A DNA stretch of 64,000 nucleotides from Arabidopsis thaliana (taxonomy: Eukaryota > Streptophyta > Magnoliopsida > Brassicales > Brassicaceae). Position 1 is the first letter of the stretch. Every line of letters begins with the position of its first letter. The DNA lies in NCBI RefSeq assembly GCF_000001735.4, contig NC_003076.8:19781835-19845834 (forward strand), written 5' to 3'. The notes beneath the pieces were generated by a model that was not told where the DNA came from, made no database searches, and was given only the letters and a program-made list of their open reading frames with translations. Shown piece by piece: positions 38,519-49,953 of the stretch. A program made the translations under genes and the position numbers.

Positions 38519-39040
38519 ATGGAAGATCATTACCATCAAGTAGAAGTGGAGGGAGAAGAAGAGATCAAGCCAAGCAAAGAAGCCAACAAGACAGACGAAA
38601 ACACATCATCATTAAGAATATTCCCCTGCCTCTTTTGTTCTAGAAAGTTCCATAGCTCCCAAGCCCTAGGAGGCCACCAGAACGCCCACAAGAAGGAGCG
38701 AACCGCTGCTAGAAGAGCCAAAAGGGCTTATGATTTTGTCAACAACAATGACTTCCTTCACACGTTACCTGTTTTCTTATCCTCTCCCTCTCAACATCAC
38801 TTGACCATCTTAGGCTACCCTGCTTCTGCCTCCGTTGCCTGTTTTCCGACGGTTCATCCCGACCATCCGATTTTCAAATCCAGTGGTTCTCATGTCGTGT
38901 TGGCTACATCCCACCAAGGTAGAGATTGCAAAGGAGGGTACTGTTGTCAACAACGTGTAGACATTTTGGATCATCATTATAACGTGGTCAATAGTGACAA
39001 GGGTAAAGATCAGTGTCTTGATCTCTCCCTACATTTGTGA
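38519..39040 (+). CDS. LATE: Single C2H2 zinc-finger repressor with EAR motif
   Basis: An intronless 173-aa protein. One plant-type C2H2 finger lies at residues 35-57 ([20 protein letters not shown] then NAH), with Cys37, Cys40, His53 and His57 and the plant QALGGH core. A basic stretch, [13 protein letters not shown], follows and probably acts in DNA contact and nuclear import. The C-terminus ends LDLSLHL, a DLN/LxLxL-type EAR motif that recruits TOPLESS co-repressors. The acidic N-terminus has no domain. The gene corresponds to LATE FLOWERING (At5g48890 by recall), whose overexpression delays flowering by acting on leaf photoperiod genes and in the shoot apex. The start is the first ATG after a probable leader intron. 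Confidence 0.93.
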   Translation: MEDHYHQVEVEGEEEIKPSKEANKTDENTSSLRIFPCLFCSRKFHSSQALGGHQNAHKKERTAARRAKRAYDFVNNNDFLHTLPVFLSSPSQHHLTILGYPASASVACFPTVHPDHPIFKSSGSHVVLATSHQGRDCKGGYCCQQRVDILDHHYNVVNSDKGKDQCLDLSLHL

Positions 39041-39413
39041 TTTTAGCATTATCATTTGTTAGTTATGGTCTTGCCAAAATTGACTACAAACTGTTCCATC
39101 CGTATCCTGATTTTAATTGGTATTCCGAGAAATAATGGACGATATATAGTGATTAAACTATTTGTAATTCTTTTACGTTTTTTTTGGTTTATCATTCTTG
39201 AAATCTTTTGGACTTTGTACATTTAACTTTGCTAAGGTACTTAGGTTTATAAAATACCGATGTAGAGTGAGGTTGGCAAAAAAAAAAAAAAAAAAAAACG
39301 ATTTTTTTTAATTTATTTTTTAACGACGTTGTTGTGTGATATGCCCAAATCATTGGGCCTGTTTTTAGGTTTTGAATGCAGATATTTGGTAAATATTATA
39401 GTTTTATCCTTAA

Positions 39414-39659
39414 GACCATCTCCAGAAACTCATTTTTATAAAATAATATAAATTTTATTATTATTTTACTGTTCAAATTTTTAATTATTATTTAAACTAA
39501 TCAGAACAAAGTAAAGGTAGAAATGAGGTTTTCAAAGTTTCTCAGGTGAGAAACGTTTCTCAGGTGAGAAACGTTTCTGTTCTTTCTCCTCCTTTTTCTA
39601 ATTTTTTATTCTGGTTTAATAGAGAGTCTCTCCTCTAAAGACTCACATTGAAGATGCTC
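39414..39659. mobile_element. Tourist/PIF-Harbinger-like MITE, 246 bp
   Basis: The left end reads GACCATCTCCAGAAAC and the reverse-complemented right end GAGCATCTTCAATGTG, matching at 9 of the first 11 positions. TAA flanks both ends (39411-39413 and 39660-39662), as expected for PIF/Harbinger insertion. Inside, the 18-bp palindrome GTTTCTCAGGTGAGAAAC occurs twice in a row (about 39534-39571), an unusual internal duplication. Confidence 0.65.
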
Positions 39660-40743
39660 TAATGTTTTAATTCTTTTGGTCAATAAAAATTTTTATAAAA
39701 TATATTAATAAAAGATAAAACATTCTTACTTTATATGAGAAAACTTTAAATAACATGTAATTCAAAACGGAGAGAATGTATAAGATAACCATAGGAAAAA
39801 CTAATTAATGTGAGCTGAACAGATAATATATTGATGTGGACAAAATAAGACCTACAACTTAATTACATTACTTGTTAAGAGTTTTATTTATTTATTTAAT
39901 TTGTTATTCTCCTCTCAAAATTAATTTGTAAATTGAGACCGAAAGAAAAATGGATTGAAGAACACTCACACATGACATGATCCGTTGTTGGCCAAACTCA
40001 TTATTGTTGTCATTGAATATCTAAGCATATTGTATAATATTGTTTCTCTTAATTAATGTTGATCAGTCTGGAAGCCTAATCACTGTCCAACATGTGAAAA
40101 TTGATGAGACACCCGAATTAATATACTGTTTGTACTTCTGGAAATAGGAGATCATTCAGATTTTTTAATTTTCTAATTTTCTAATTTTCTAATTTTTGTA
40201 TGCAAAATTAATTAGTGATATGAAATTTAATCAAATAAAAGTAAAATACAAAACATTACCAGAAAAAAAAATCTTCTTGATTTTGATTCAACACTATATC
40301 AATGCTAATGACTTAATGTGCTAAGCTATTTTAAAATTTTCAAGGATTGTGTCAATAATAATTCATTTCATTGGTTTCTGACTTTCTGCTAATTATTATC
40401 CGATAATGTAATCCATGTAGTAATTATAATAGTATACAAACTAATCTTTTGTCAATTAATTTTGTTTTATTCGAATAATATTTTCTTTATAAACATTGTT
40501 ACACATAATGTTTTAGCTGTAGATTATAACTTTTAACGTAAATCACTTAACTTTTCTTTAACTCTTTTTCTTATTTGGCATCAGTGTATACGTAACTGTA
40601 TATTATATGTACAGTTATAAAAAACAGTAGCAAAATTTAACGTTTTCTTTAAACAATAGTAGAAAATAGGTAAACAAACGATGATGATTGGGTCTTCAAG
40701 GTAATATAGATAACTTTCGATTGGTTAGTTTATATGATCTGCC

Positions 40744-40910
40744 ACGTTAATCTAATCTCCGGCGTGTTTCCCGGACATTCGAAGCCGACGAACAGATAGC
40801 AATTATACTATTAAATATTAATCAAACAGTGACGTGGAATCTTTTATGAGAATAACGTGTCTGAATGACCAGCCGTCCGGGCACGTGATCCATCTGACCC
40901 ACCACACGTG
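40744..40910. promoter_or_regulatory. Cluster of five ACGT-core motifs, including two CACGTG G-boxes
   Basis: ACGT occurs at 40744, 40832 (TGACGTGG), 40855 (AACGTGTC), 40883 (GCACGTGATC, G-box 40882-40887) and 40906 (CACACGTGAC, G-box 40905-40910). This stretch is richer in G and C than the surrounding AT-rich DNA. A TATA-like TTTAAATA follows at about 40947-40954. bZIP and bHLH factors bind such cores. No ORF follows, and the pectate lyase start is 2.5 kb away, so the target is unknown. Confidence 0.4.
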
Positions 40911-41209
40911 ACAGAGGGAGATAGGGAGTAATAAGGCCGGTAAGAATTTAAATAGCATTTGCCTTTGGAGATTAAATTTGGATAATGCTTTAGTTTGTTC
41001 CTAGTCATGTTAAAATCGTTATCCTAGAAAATACCAAATACTAAAGCATTATTAAACTTCTAATCAGATTTATGCATTATTTGTAGTTTTCTCTACTTTT
41101 TTTATATTAATTTAAGGTAAATCTTTGAACTCTGAAAATATTTATTGGGTAGAGTCCCACAAAATTTTAAATTGATTCTAAACAAGAGATCCATATTTAT
41201 GTAGTTAGA

Positions 41210-42045
41210 CCCTGTTTGTTTCTTCATCCAAATGGATCATCTGGATGGAGATGAAAAATGATGTTTGTTTTTGACAAATTAACAAATCATTTGGATGAAT
41301 CATTTGGATGGTCCATCTGAATGACTTTGTAAATTTAGGCTAATTTGTGAAACTCATTTGGATGGACTTGGTAGAACCATTTGGATGGAGATGATTTAGT
41401 CCAAAAAACCGCAAAATCATATTTTCCCGCAAAAACCATAAAATCATGTTTTCCCGCCAAAATCATATTTCTCGCCAAAACCGTAAAATCATATTTTTCC
41501 ACCAAACCACAAAATCATATTTTTCCCGGTAAAACCGTAAAATCATATTTTCCCGCCAAAACCTAAAATTGTATTTTCCCGCCAAAACCGTAAAATCATA
41601 TTTTCCCACCAAACCACAAAATCATATTTTTCCCGCTAAAACCGTAAAATCATGTTTTTCCGCCAAAATCTTATTATCATATTTTCCCACCAAAATCGTA
41701 AAATTATATTTTCCGCCAAAACCACAAAATCATATTTTTCGCCAAAACCGTAAAATCATATTTTTCCGCCAAAACCGTAAAATCATTTCTTCATTAAAAT
41801 TATATTTGGTAATGATGTTAAATATTTGTCATTTGTTAAAATTATAGAATGGGTATTTTAGTCATTTTTATTAGAATGAGAATGTAGATGAATTACAAAA
41901 TGATCAAACAAAGAAATATTCATTTAAATGCATCATTTAGATAAAATACTAAATAATCAAACAAACATCATTCAAATACATCATTTAAATTGATCATGTA
42001 AATGGATCATTTAGATGTAAATGACAAATGATCAAACAAACAGGG
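41210..42045. mobile_element. 836-bp inverted-repeat element with a minisatellite core
   Basis: The left end starts CCCTGTTTGTTTCTTCATC and the right end, reverse-complemented, CCCTGTTTGTTTGATCAT. Inside both ends, subterminal ATTTGGATG/CATTTAAATG-type words recur many times in both orientations. No transposase is encoded, and I see no exact target-site duplication, so the superfamily is open (a hAT- or PIF-related non-autonomous element is possible). The centre is a ~27-bp minisatellite. Confidence 0.65.
41409..41790. repeat. Minisatellite of ~27-bp unit, about 15 copies
   Basis: The unit is about CCGTAAAATCATATTTT followed by CCCGCCAAAA. Around fifteen copies are visible, differing by CCG/CCA and by deletion of one to three bases. 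Where the length stays a multiple of three it translates as repeated KSYFPAKT, which is a by-product. Copies are direct, with no unique spacers between them. Confidence 0.9.
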
Positions 42046-43268
42046 GATAAAGCTAAGCTAAACAATTCAATTCTATGTTTTAGGAGAATCGATTTCAAGC
42101 TTTGATCAACATGACTAATCTTCCACGAGACTAGAACCACTAACCCACCTCCTCTAGATAAAGCTAAACAATTCTCTACAAAAAATTTCCATTAAATGTT
42201 TCTAATTGTAATTGAAAACATCAACTTAAAATATTATTAAATAAATTTTGTATAAACGTGATTCATTTTAACTTTTTTTTTAATGAATTCTAAATCCAAA
42301 TGTGTCTTAATCTACTGCTATCACAACTCCACAATATTAGAAACAAAACATATAGAGCTTGGGCCATTTTCTGCTTTTATGATTTTCACGAAGTGTTTTC
42401 ACCAATATACTTACATCACTAGTTCAGTTGAATCTACTTAAAATCATAAGGTACGTAACTCAAATCACATTAACGATTCAAGTTCATTTTCATGGAATTA
42501 GATATTTTAGTAAAATTACTACCTATTGATGAATTTGGATATTTCTAGTTTTAAAACGGGAGGAAAAAATGATTAACGTCTTTCATAGCACTATATAAAT
42601 GTTAATTTTTATTTGAATTAAAAATATTCAGTTAACGAAAGTGTTTGTGATTAATCTAGAGTTTATTTGGAGAAATAGTCAAAAAAAAGTTTATAATACC
42701 TTTTTCCTGGTTCATTTTTTTTTTTTTTTGCCAACATTTAAATTCCAATTGTTGAGATTTTAGCCCATCATTTAATGGTGAGAAGAATGAAAGTGCTAAA
42801 CTATTTGTCTTAAATGATTATACTTTGATTATAAAACTGTGACAATATGATTATTATACATATTGTTAAATTTTATTCTATGTGATACATATATAAATGT
42901 TTTAGCAAGTACAAAACATGGAAAATGTGAGCGACTTACAATTATAACATCAATTCTCATTAGCATTTCCGCTTTTACTGAAAACAAAAACGAGTGAGTA
43001 CAATTTGTCTTCCCTTTTTTTTTTTTTTGGACACAAAGTACAATTTATCTTCTATTTCCTCCTTTTTGTGTAATTTGTCTCTTGTCGTATCACCTACATT
43101 TTCAGCATTGGATGTTATAAATGCGAACAAACTATAATGTAAAAAACATGTCAGCAGCATCGGGCCATTTCAAACTATGTAAATAATGAAGAAATTATAT
43201 GATCTATTCTAAATAATTAATTAGGCCAAATATTATTCTAAGTGAAAAATGTCACGCTCAATTTCTCT

Positions 43269-43277
43269 TATATAATA
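43269..43277 (+). promoter_or_regulatory. TATA box of the pectate lyase gene
   Basis: TATATAATA lies 129 bp before the start codon, which leaves room for a leader of about 100 nt. No competing TATA word is closer. Confidence 0.6.
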
Positions 43278-43405
43278 ACTCCTTCCCTTGAAGCCTTTCT
43301 TTAACTCTTTTCATCTTCCTTCTTCCTTCTTCTTCTTTAAACACAAAAAACCGACAAAAGCCTCTGTCTCGGACAGAGACAAAGAAACAGAACAGAGCAA
43401 GAACA

Positions 43406-46400
43406 ATGGCTGTTACACAAATACTTGTCGTCTTTGCTTCTGCATTACTCCTATCAATGTTCTTCACTGGCGTCGATTCCACAAGGTATCGAAATGTTTT
43501 TGAGTCAAATTTATACGTGATCTGGTTCATGGAACAAAGCATTGAAGTTCTCACTTCTCAAATCTAAGCTAAAACAAGAAAACCCTTTTTCTTGATTTGA
43601 ATTACTTGATCATGATTACATGGATTTTGTATTATAGATCTAAATATGGAGGGAGTTCTTTTTATTTTATTTTTTTATCATAGATTATGTAGAGATCCAT
43701 GTGATCAAACACAAGTGTGTTATTAGAGTTTATTGAATGATAATGCAACATTTCAATGTGTATTAGCAGTGATTAAGCGAGGTTTGGTATATTGGTTTTA
43801 TAATTTGAGTTGTGTTTTCGGGTTTAACTAATGAGTTGGTTAATTAATGACTTCCAGGTCTAATGAAACATGGCATGAACATGCAGTTGAGAATCCAGAG
43901 GAAGTAGCTGCCATGGTGGACATGTGAGTTTTTCTGTTGCTTAAATTTTGTGTTATATACTATATATGAATAATAATGATTGTTGTTTGTTCTCTAATTA
44001 AGTATTTTAGCATCTAATGCGATTGGTTAGTTAGTAAAACAATTTAAAAAATACACTAAACTAGCATTACTTGACGTTTTGGTTGGATAAATTCATGTGA
44101 TCTTCTTTTATACATTTTTAACTACTGGAGAAAAAGAAAATAAAAATCAGAAAACTGGTGAAAGTTGTATTTATGTGGAGCAGGGCTCACATGGCACTTG
44201 TGTAAGAATTTTTATACATTCTGGTCAAAAGGTCAAAAGGTCAAAATCCATAGGGCCAAACACCACACCTCGATTCCATTTCTTTCATACTTTTTGTTTA
44301 TGTTTTTGTTTTATATTACCTTAATTCTCATAATGATAAAAAAAATTTCTCTTATGCAAATTTTAACTGTTTTTAACTAAAAGTATGTTCTTGGTTCCCG
44401 CGCACTGACTTTTTCAACGAGAAAATCTTTTGATTATTTAGAATTTTTCGTTTGCCGTAGAAAATGATTGAAAACTTTGTTGATTGTTCTATTTTATACA
44501 GTATTATGTTTCCACATTTATCAAATACAAAACGAAAACCTAAATAGGTTATAAAAGTTTGATTTTCACTTATAGAAACATTCCCATCGGAGTTATTTTT
44601 TGGTTCTTCCGTTTTCTTTTTTGTGTTTTCAAGATTGACTACATTTTGACTCCGTAAGTTATAGAACTTAATGCCAACAGACTCGATTTTCGATTTGTCT
44701 TCGCTTCCATGTTTTTAATTAAATTTTTTCGGCATGAAACCAATCAATACATTTAAACAATTTGCAAATCATATTGTAAAACATAAAAAAAATAAAAATC
44801 AAATAAGTAGTGAGGATAAGTTCTTTATGCTTATTCTTACTGAGGGGTTTCAGAGTTATTGGTGGACCAGACATGAAACATGATGCATAACATGGTTCAT
44901 TTAGTTGAGTAAGATTTGGATGGGATTCTTCATTTAATGCAATGCACCCAAATCATATAGATGAATAAATTTATTTTTGTAAAAAACATTAAATATTATT
45001 GCTTGCAAAAATCTTATGGAGTTATTGTAGACATTGGTCCAAAAACACGTGTAATGTTCTTGTTTTTGTTTTTGAAGAGAAACATGTGTAAATGTTCCAA
45101 CACCTAATCTTTAAAACAGTGAATTGCCATCAGCCCCATGCATCTCCCTCGTGTAGTGAATTGTTCTCTGAATGATTTCACTCGTATCTTTAGTCTTATC
45201 TCGTTATTACTTATAACTATACTAGTACTTTAAAGATCTGTTTGGCACAAGTTATAATGTTATGACTATATGATTAAACGAATAGTATTTTTTGGATTAT
45301 TATTACCCAAAAACATATACAACTATTATAACGTCATTTCTAAGAAAGTTTAGCAGTGTTTTATTTTTATTTTTGGCTTTTAGAAATCATTGGATTCTTG
45401 ATTGAATAGGAATAGTTTGCGTAACAAAGCAAGATTTTTTTCAATTTTCTTACAATGCGTGAATTAGAAGCATTAGAATAATCCCACCGACGAAACTATT
45501 TGTCAAATGACACACATTAAAAGTGGTCCACCCAATTCCTCTGATTTCGGTTAATATAGTAACCATGTTTATATTTAGTGATTAATTCTGTCATAATTCA
45601 ATTTAGCTTAGTGATCATGTTAAATTAATCTGGTTTGACTAAACCGGTTTTGATGGTTCAGGAGCATTCGAAACAGCACAGCGAGAAGAAGATTAGGATA
45701 CTTCTCATGCTCAACCGGAAATCCAATCGATGATTGTTGGCGTTGTGACCGGAGATGGCAATCCCGGCGAAAACATCTAGCCAATTGCGCAATCGGGTTC
45801 GGTCGCAATGCAATCGGCGGTAGAGACGGTCGTTACTACGTAGTGAGTGATCCAAACGACGATAACCCGGTTAACCCTAAACCGGGAACATTACGTCACG
45901 CAGTAATTCAAGAAGAACCATTATGGATCGTCTTTAAACGTGACATGGTCATAACATTAAAAGAAGAACTAATCATGAACAGTTTCAAAACAATCGATGG
46001 TCGTGGCGTCAACGTTCACATAGCTAATGGTGCATGCATCACGATTCAGTTCGTGACTAACATTATCATTCATGGGATACATATTCATGATTGTAGACCA
46101 ACTGGTAACGCTATGGTTAGAAGCTCTCCTTCGCATTATGGTTGGAGAACTATGGCTGATGGAGATGGGATTTCGATTTTCGGGTCGAGTCATATTTGGA
46201 TTGATCATAATTCGCTTTCGAATTGTGCTGATGGGCTTATTGATGCTGTTATGGCTTCTACTGCTATTACTATCTCCAATAATTACTTCACACACCACAA
46301 TGAGGTAAGAATTTGTCTCACATTTTATGTTTTTTGGTTGCTTGAATCGGAAGTTAGTTTTTTTTATGGTAGCTCTGTTTTATGACAGGTTATGTTATTG

Positions 46401-47075
46401 GGACATAGTGATACCTATACAAGGGATAAGGTTATGCAAGTTACAATAGCTTATAATCATTTTGGTGAAGGTCTTATTCAGAGAATGCCGAGGTACATAC
46501 TTTGGCCTAACTTATGATTCTTGGCAAAAACTTCGAAAAGTCGACAAAATAAACATTTTTCATTAATGCAGGTGTAGGCATGGATATTTTCATGTAGTTA
46601 ACAATGACTATACACATTGGGAAATGTATGCGATCGGTGGCAGTGCGAGTCCTACCATTAACAGCCAAGGAAATAGATATCTCGCCCCAAGAAACCGGTT
46701 TGCTAAAGAGGTACTTTCAAGAGTTAGGTCGACTAGGTCAAATAAAGAACCGATCTTTCTTGACTTTTGACTTAGTGTCAAACTATAACCCTTATACTTA
46801 TAGATTACAGTTTCAACAAAATTCTTACAGCAAAAACTTATGGGATGTTTCAGGTGACAAAGAGAGACTATGCAGGGCAATGGCAATGGAGGCATTGGAA
46901 TTGGAGATCAGAAGGAGATCTTTTTTTAAACGGAGCTTTCTTCACACGTTCTGGATCAGGTCTTGGAGCTAGCTACGCTAGAGCTTCAAGTTTAGCAGCC
47001 AAATCATCATCTCTTGTTGGCGTCATTACCTACAATGCCGGTGCTCTTAATTGCAGAGGTGGTCGCCGGTGTTAA
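43406..47075 (+). CDS. Secreted pectate lyase (polysaccharide lyase family 1)
   Basis: Six exons (43406-43485, 43858-43923, 45662-46304, 46389-46492, 46572-46710, 46854-47075) give 417 aa. A signal peptide ([20 protein letters not shown]) spans residues 5-24. A short plant-type N-terminal region, [20 protein letters not shown] and [14 protein letters not shown], precedes the parallel beta-helix. The helix has [39 protein letters not shown] and [20 protein letters not shown]; the Asp residues bind calcium and the Arg in QRMPR is the catalytic region. It cleaves de-esterified homogalacturonan in the wall by beta-elimination. Remembered as At5g48900 (PLL21). Intron 2 is 1,738 bp, long for this genome. 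The ATG context ACAATGGC is good. Confidence 0.94.
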
Positions 47076-48230
47076 TAGTTACTAAAGTCTATCTTCTTTT
47101 GGTTTCTTGCATTATACATGGCAATAGCACTATTGAATGTCGAGGCTTGATTTAAAATTGCCTCAACTGTATTATAAAGTTGTAATGATTTGTTTCACCG
47201 CCAATTATTGATGTATCTATAAAAGCAAACAAAGTTGGAACTCTCCCTTTACTCTCTCATCTTAATGTTTTCCTACACAAGGATAAAAGAAACATAGAAA
47301 TTTGTCAAAAAAAAAAAAAATAGCAGTTCTCTCGGAAATGCAATGTAGTATCAATAATATTGGTGAAGTTTATCATCTTGGCATGTGACTATGGTTTTTG
47401 GATCAGTTTGGTTCGGTTATATCGCCTATGATTGTTTTTGTTCTTGGTTAGCTTTGGTTAAGAGTTTCAAAACCAAATTTAACCGATTTTCTTATTCCGG
47501 CTAAATTGGTTATTTTTGGCTGAAGTTGGTTTTATTTTCCGGTTAAATTGGTTCAATAAAACTCTAGTAACAGTTAAAAGAAGTCTAAAAATTTGGTGAA
47601 AACGGGTCTCAGTTTGGTATAATCTGGTTATTAAAACAAAAATACCTAAGGACGGTTCGATCCGAACCGAACCAAAATTTTCCGTTTAGCGATGCAAAAT
47701 TAAAGTTCTTCCTAGAGGTTCAACCGATAGAACTGAAAATCTTGATTCAATCCGGTTCGGTTTTCTCGGTTGGGTTATTTATCCATTGGCTGAAATCCCG
47801 CATAACGGGTCGTCTTATTATGTAGGCTAACTACAAGTTGGTCATTCAAGGTTAAACCTGACCAACCCGTAGAGTCCGCTAACCGGGATATGATTAAGAT
47901 GGGCTGACCAAGACTAACCCCGTTTGGTCGAGGATAACATCCTTCATAATGATGGAGAGGTGTGGGGTATGGTGTCAAAGGGAATAAGAAGGGATGTGAA
48001 GGTGGTGGAACCACGTGAGAGGAGACAAGAACCACATGAGAGCATATGAGAGGAAATAAAAGAAAGGACCTTAGTATCATTGTCATGTTATGTTGTTGAT
48101 ATTGATAAGATAGGTTTGGCAAATGGCTTGCTTCTCTTTCATTACACACTTTGTTTCACCAAATGTTCTCTTTATGCTAATCTCTCCTTTTTTATTTTCT
48201 TAATTTGTCACATTTAGCGTGTTTTTTTTT

Positions 48231-48484
48231 ACAGTCGCAGAGACTGCTTCTACGGCCACAAAATTACACTATTACGGCAAGAAATTTAACGCCGTTGAGT
48301 CGCTGCGATTCAGACGACAAGTAAAAACAGTTTTTAAAGTTGACGCTGAAATTTCCAGCGATTACGGAATTACTGTTTCTTTTTCTTTTTCTGATCGCTG
48401 CGGCAACTGCGGCACTTTATTTTTCCCAAATACACATCATCTCAGGCTTTTTATTTGTGCCGCAGTTCTTGCAGCTGCGACTGT
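48231..48484. mobile_element. GC-richer 254-bp element with terminal inverted repeats
   Basis: ACAGTCGCAG at 48231-48240 is exactly the reverse complement of CTGCGACTGT at 48475-48484. Further in, GACTGCTTCTACGGCCAC on the left matches the complement of GTGCCGCAGTTCTTGCAG on the right with several changes. The interior repeats GCTGCGAT / ATCGCTGCGGCAACTGC words. Its base composition differs from its AT-rich neighbours. I see no clear target-site duplication and no transposase, so a MITE is the likeliest reading but its family is open. Confidence 0.55.
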
Positions 48485-49364
48485 TAAACGAACATGCTAA
48501 TTATCTTAACTAAATTTAATTTGTTTCTTAAGTGAGTAAGCGGAGTAATTTCTTAAACAATTTGAATAGTAGGTTAGATAAAATTAAAATTTAAGTTTAG
48601 AATTTGATATTCTTTTTTCTTTTGACCTGAAGTGTACACATAACCCCGTCTTAAATAGCATCATGAACACATCAACAATCCATCTCAATTTGTTTTCGTG
48701 GTCTCGCGAAAGACGTACGTACAAGTGGCTAACAATTATATTAAGCATCCTTTAAATACATTAAGAATAATAATCTTATGTTACAGAAATCTAAGACGTA
48801 CAGAGGGAATTATGTTACATGCTCCGGTTTAGAATATTTCATCACAAAAAATATATTTTATTTTGTAGATTTATATATGTTAACATTTCAAAAGCATGTA
48901 CTTTAATCTTTTAACAATACATTGCCGTTTTGAAAACAAAAGTCGAAAGACGTCAAATAGAGAATTTTGACGTCATACTACTATGTTACTTATTCCATGA
49001 AGAAAACATAATATCTAAATTAGATTTTGTTTTGAAAATTTCGACATAGTATTATTGTCCGTACTTGGACGTATACCAAAAACCACTTGTATTTAAAAAT
49101 CATAAACAAAAAAAACTCATTTATCTATGCGAACATAACACAATATCAAATATGTTAGATAAAAAGTAGTCAACACTTTTCTCACCCCTTATATTGTATG
49201 AATTATGACATAATATATAGTGTTTATAGAATTGGTATGAAATTATTTGGTCAACAAATATAGTCTCCATTTTTTGATAGTCAACACTATCAAAATTTGT
49301 TAAAAAATCAATAGTTTTTACCCATATAGTTTACCTACCACATTAAGGTTTTTTCCTCTTGTAG

Positions 49365-49372
49365 TATATAAG
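49365..49372 (+). promoter_or_regulatory. TATA box of the defensin-like gene
   Basis: TATATAAG lies 78 bp upstream of the start codon of the two-exon secreted peptide gene, the expected distance for a short leader. Confidence 0.6.
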
Positions 49373-49449
49373 ATAAACTATTTGACAACAATAAAGTAAA
49401 TTTTACATACAACATAAGAAATAATACGATAATTAATAAGTCTTGCACC

Positions 49450-49953
49450 ATGTCTACGAAATTATTTTCTTATTTCATGCTTTTGGTAGTTCTCTTCTCA
49501 GGTAATTAACTTTTTTTCTTCTTCTTCTTATATGCTCAACGATCTAATACGTCAATGTACAATTAGCTTTGACATTTTGACAGAACTTCTTTATATTTTT
49601 TTCATAGGAAGCTAATGAACTAATGCTATCATTTTTTTCTTCATACATATTCATTTTATTTAAAAGAAGCATACTAATTTTAATGATAATTCTGTATAGT
49701 TTTTAATTTAGATACATATCTATGATACTTTAACTCACTATTTGTTGCAGTATTAACGATTATTCCTAAAACTGAGGCACAAAAGAGATGTAGACAAGAA
49801 CTAGAGCCGGGAAAGCAATGTGTGTTGGCAAAGTGTAGGGAACTGTGTTTCAAACAATTGAAAGGATTCGGGAGTTGTATTGAGAAGCCACCAGGCTCTT
49901 CTAAGTATACATGTAATTGTTTCTACAATTGTGGTCCACCAGGATTTTTTTAG
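49450..49953 (+). CDS. Defensin-like (LCR-type) secreted cysteine-rich peptide
   Basis: Two exons (49450-49501, 49751-49953) give 84 aa. Exon 1 and the first codons of exon 2 encode a signal peptide (LFSYFMLLVVLFSVLTIIP), with the intron inside its end, the standard architecture of plant defensin-like genes. The mature part has eight cysteines: KRCRQ, KQCV, AKCREL, LCF, GSCIE, YTCNC (two) and YNCGP. This is the defensin-like pattern with four disulphides. Such peptides are secreted; members act in defence or pollen-pistil signalling, but nothing in the sequence shows which. It is too short and split for simple ORF finding. By recall it may be At5g48905 (LCR12), not verified. Confidence 0.88.

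Larger units (their letters stand above)
39041..43405. other. Intergenic interval between LATE and the pectate lyase
   Basis: No intact gene. It holds a Tourist-like MITE, a cluster of ACGT motifs and an inverted-repeat element with a minisatellite core, each listed separately. The 62- and 93-codon plus-strand ORFs at 41381-41847 are products of the minisatellite. An A-run of about 20 lies at 39279-39298. Confidence 0.5.
47076..49449. other. Intergenic interval between pectate lyase and defensin-like gene
   Basis: The first 250 bp is the pectate lyase 3' region. From about 47400 to 47800 there are many GGTT/AACC words (CGGTTCGGTT, AACCGAACC), often seen in degraded Arabidopsis repeats. A GC-richer element with terminal inverted repeats lies at 48231-48484. 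The 124-codon minus-strand ORF at 47775-48149 has no family signature. Confidence 0.5.

Noticed and set aside
41409-41790. Direct repeats at regular ~27-bp spacing that could suggest a CRISPR array
   Set aside because: The copies are contiguous with no unique spacers, the host is a plant, and no cas genes are present. It is a minisatellite.
41381-41847. Two ORFs translating to repeated KSYFPAKT
   Set aside because: A by-product of the minisatellite unit; the frame is broken between them and there is no coding signature.
47775-48149. Minus-strand 124-codon ORF with a hydrophobic stretch
   Set aside because: No splice or family evidence; it lies in repeat-like DNA and its Pro-rich segment is low complexity.
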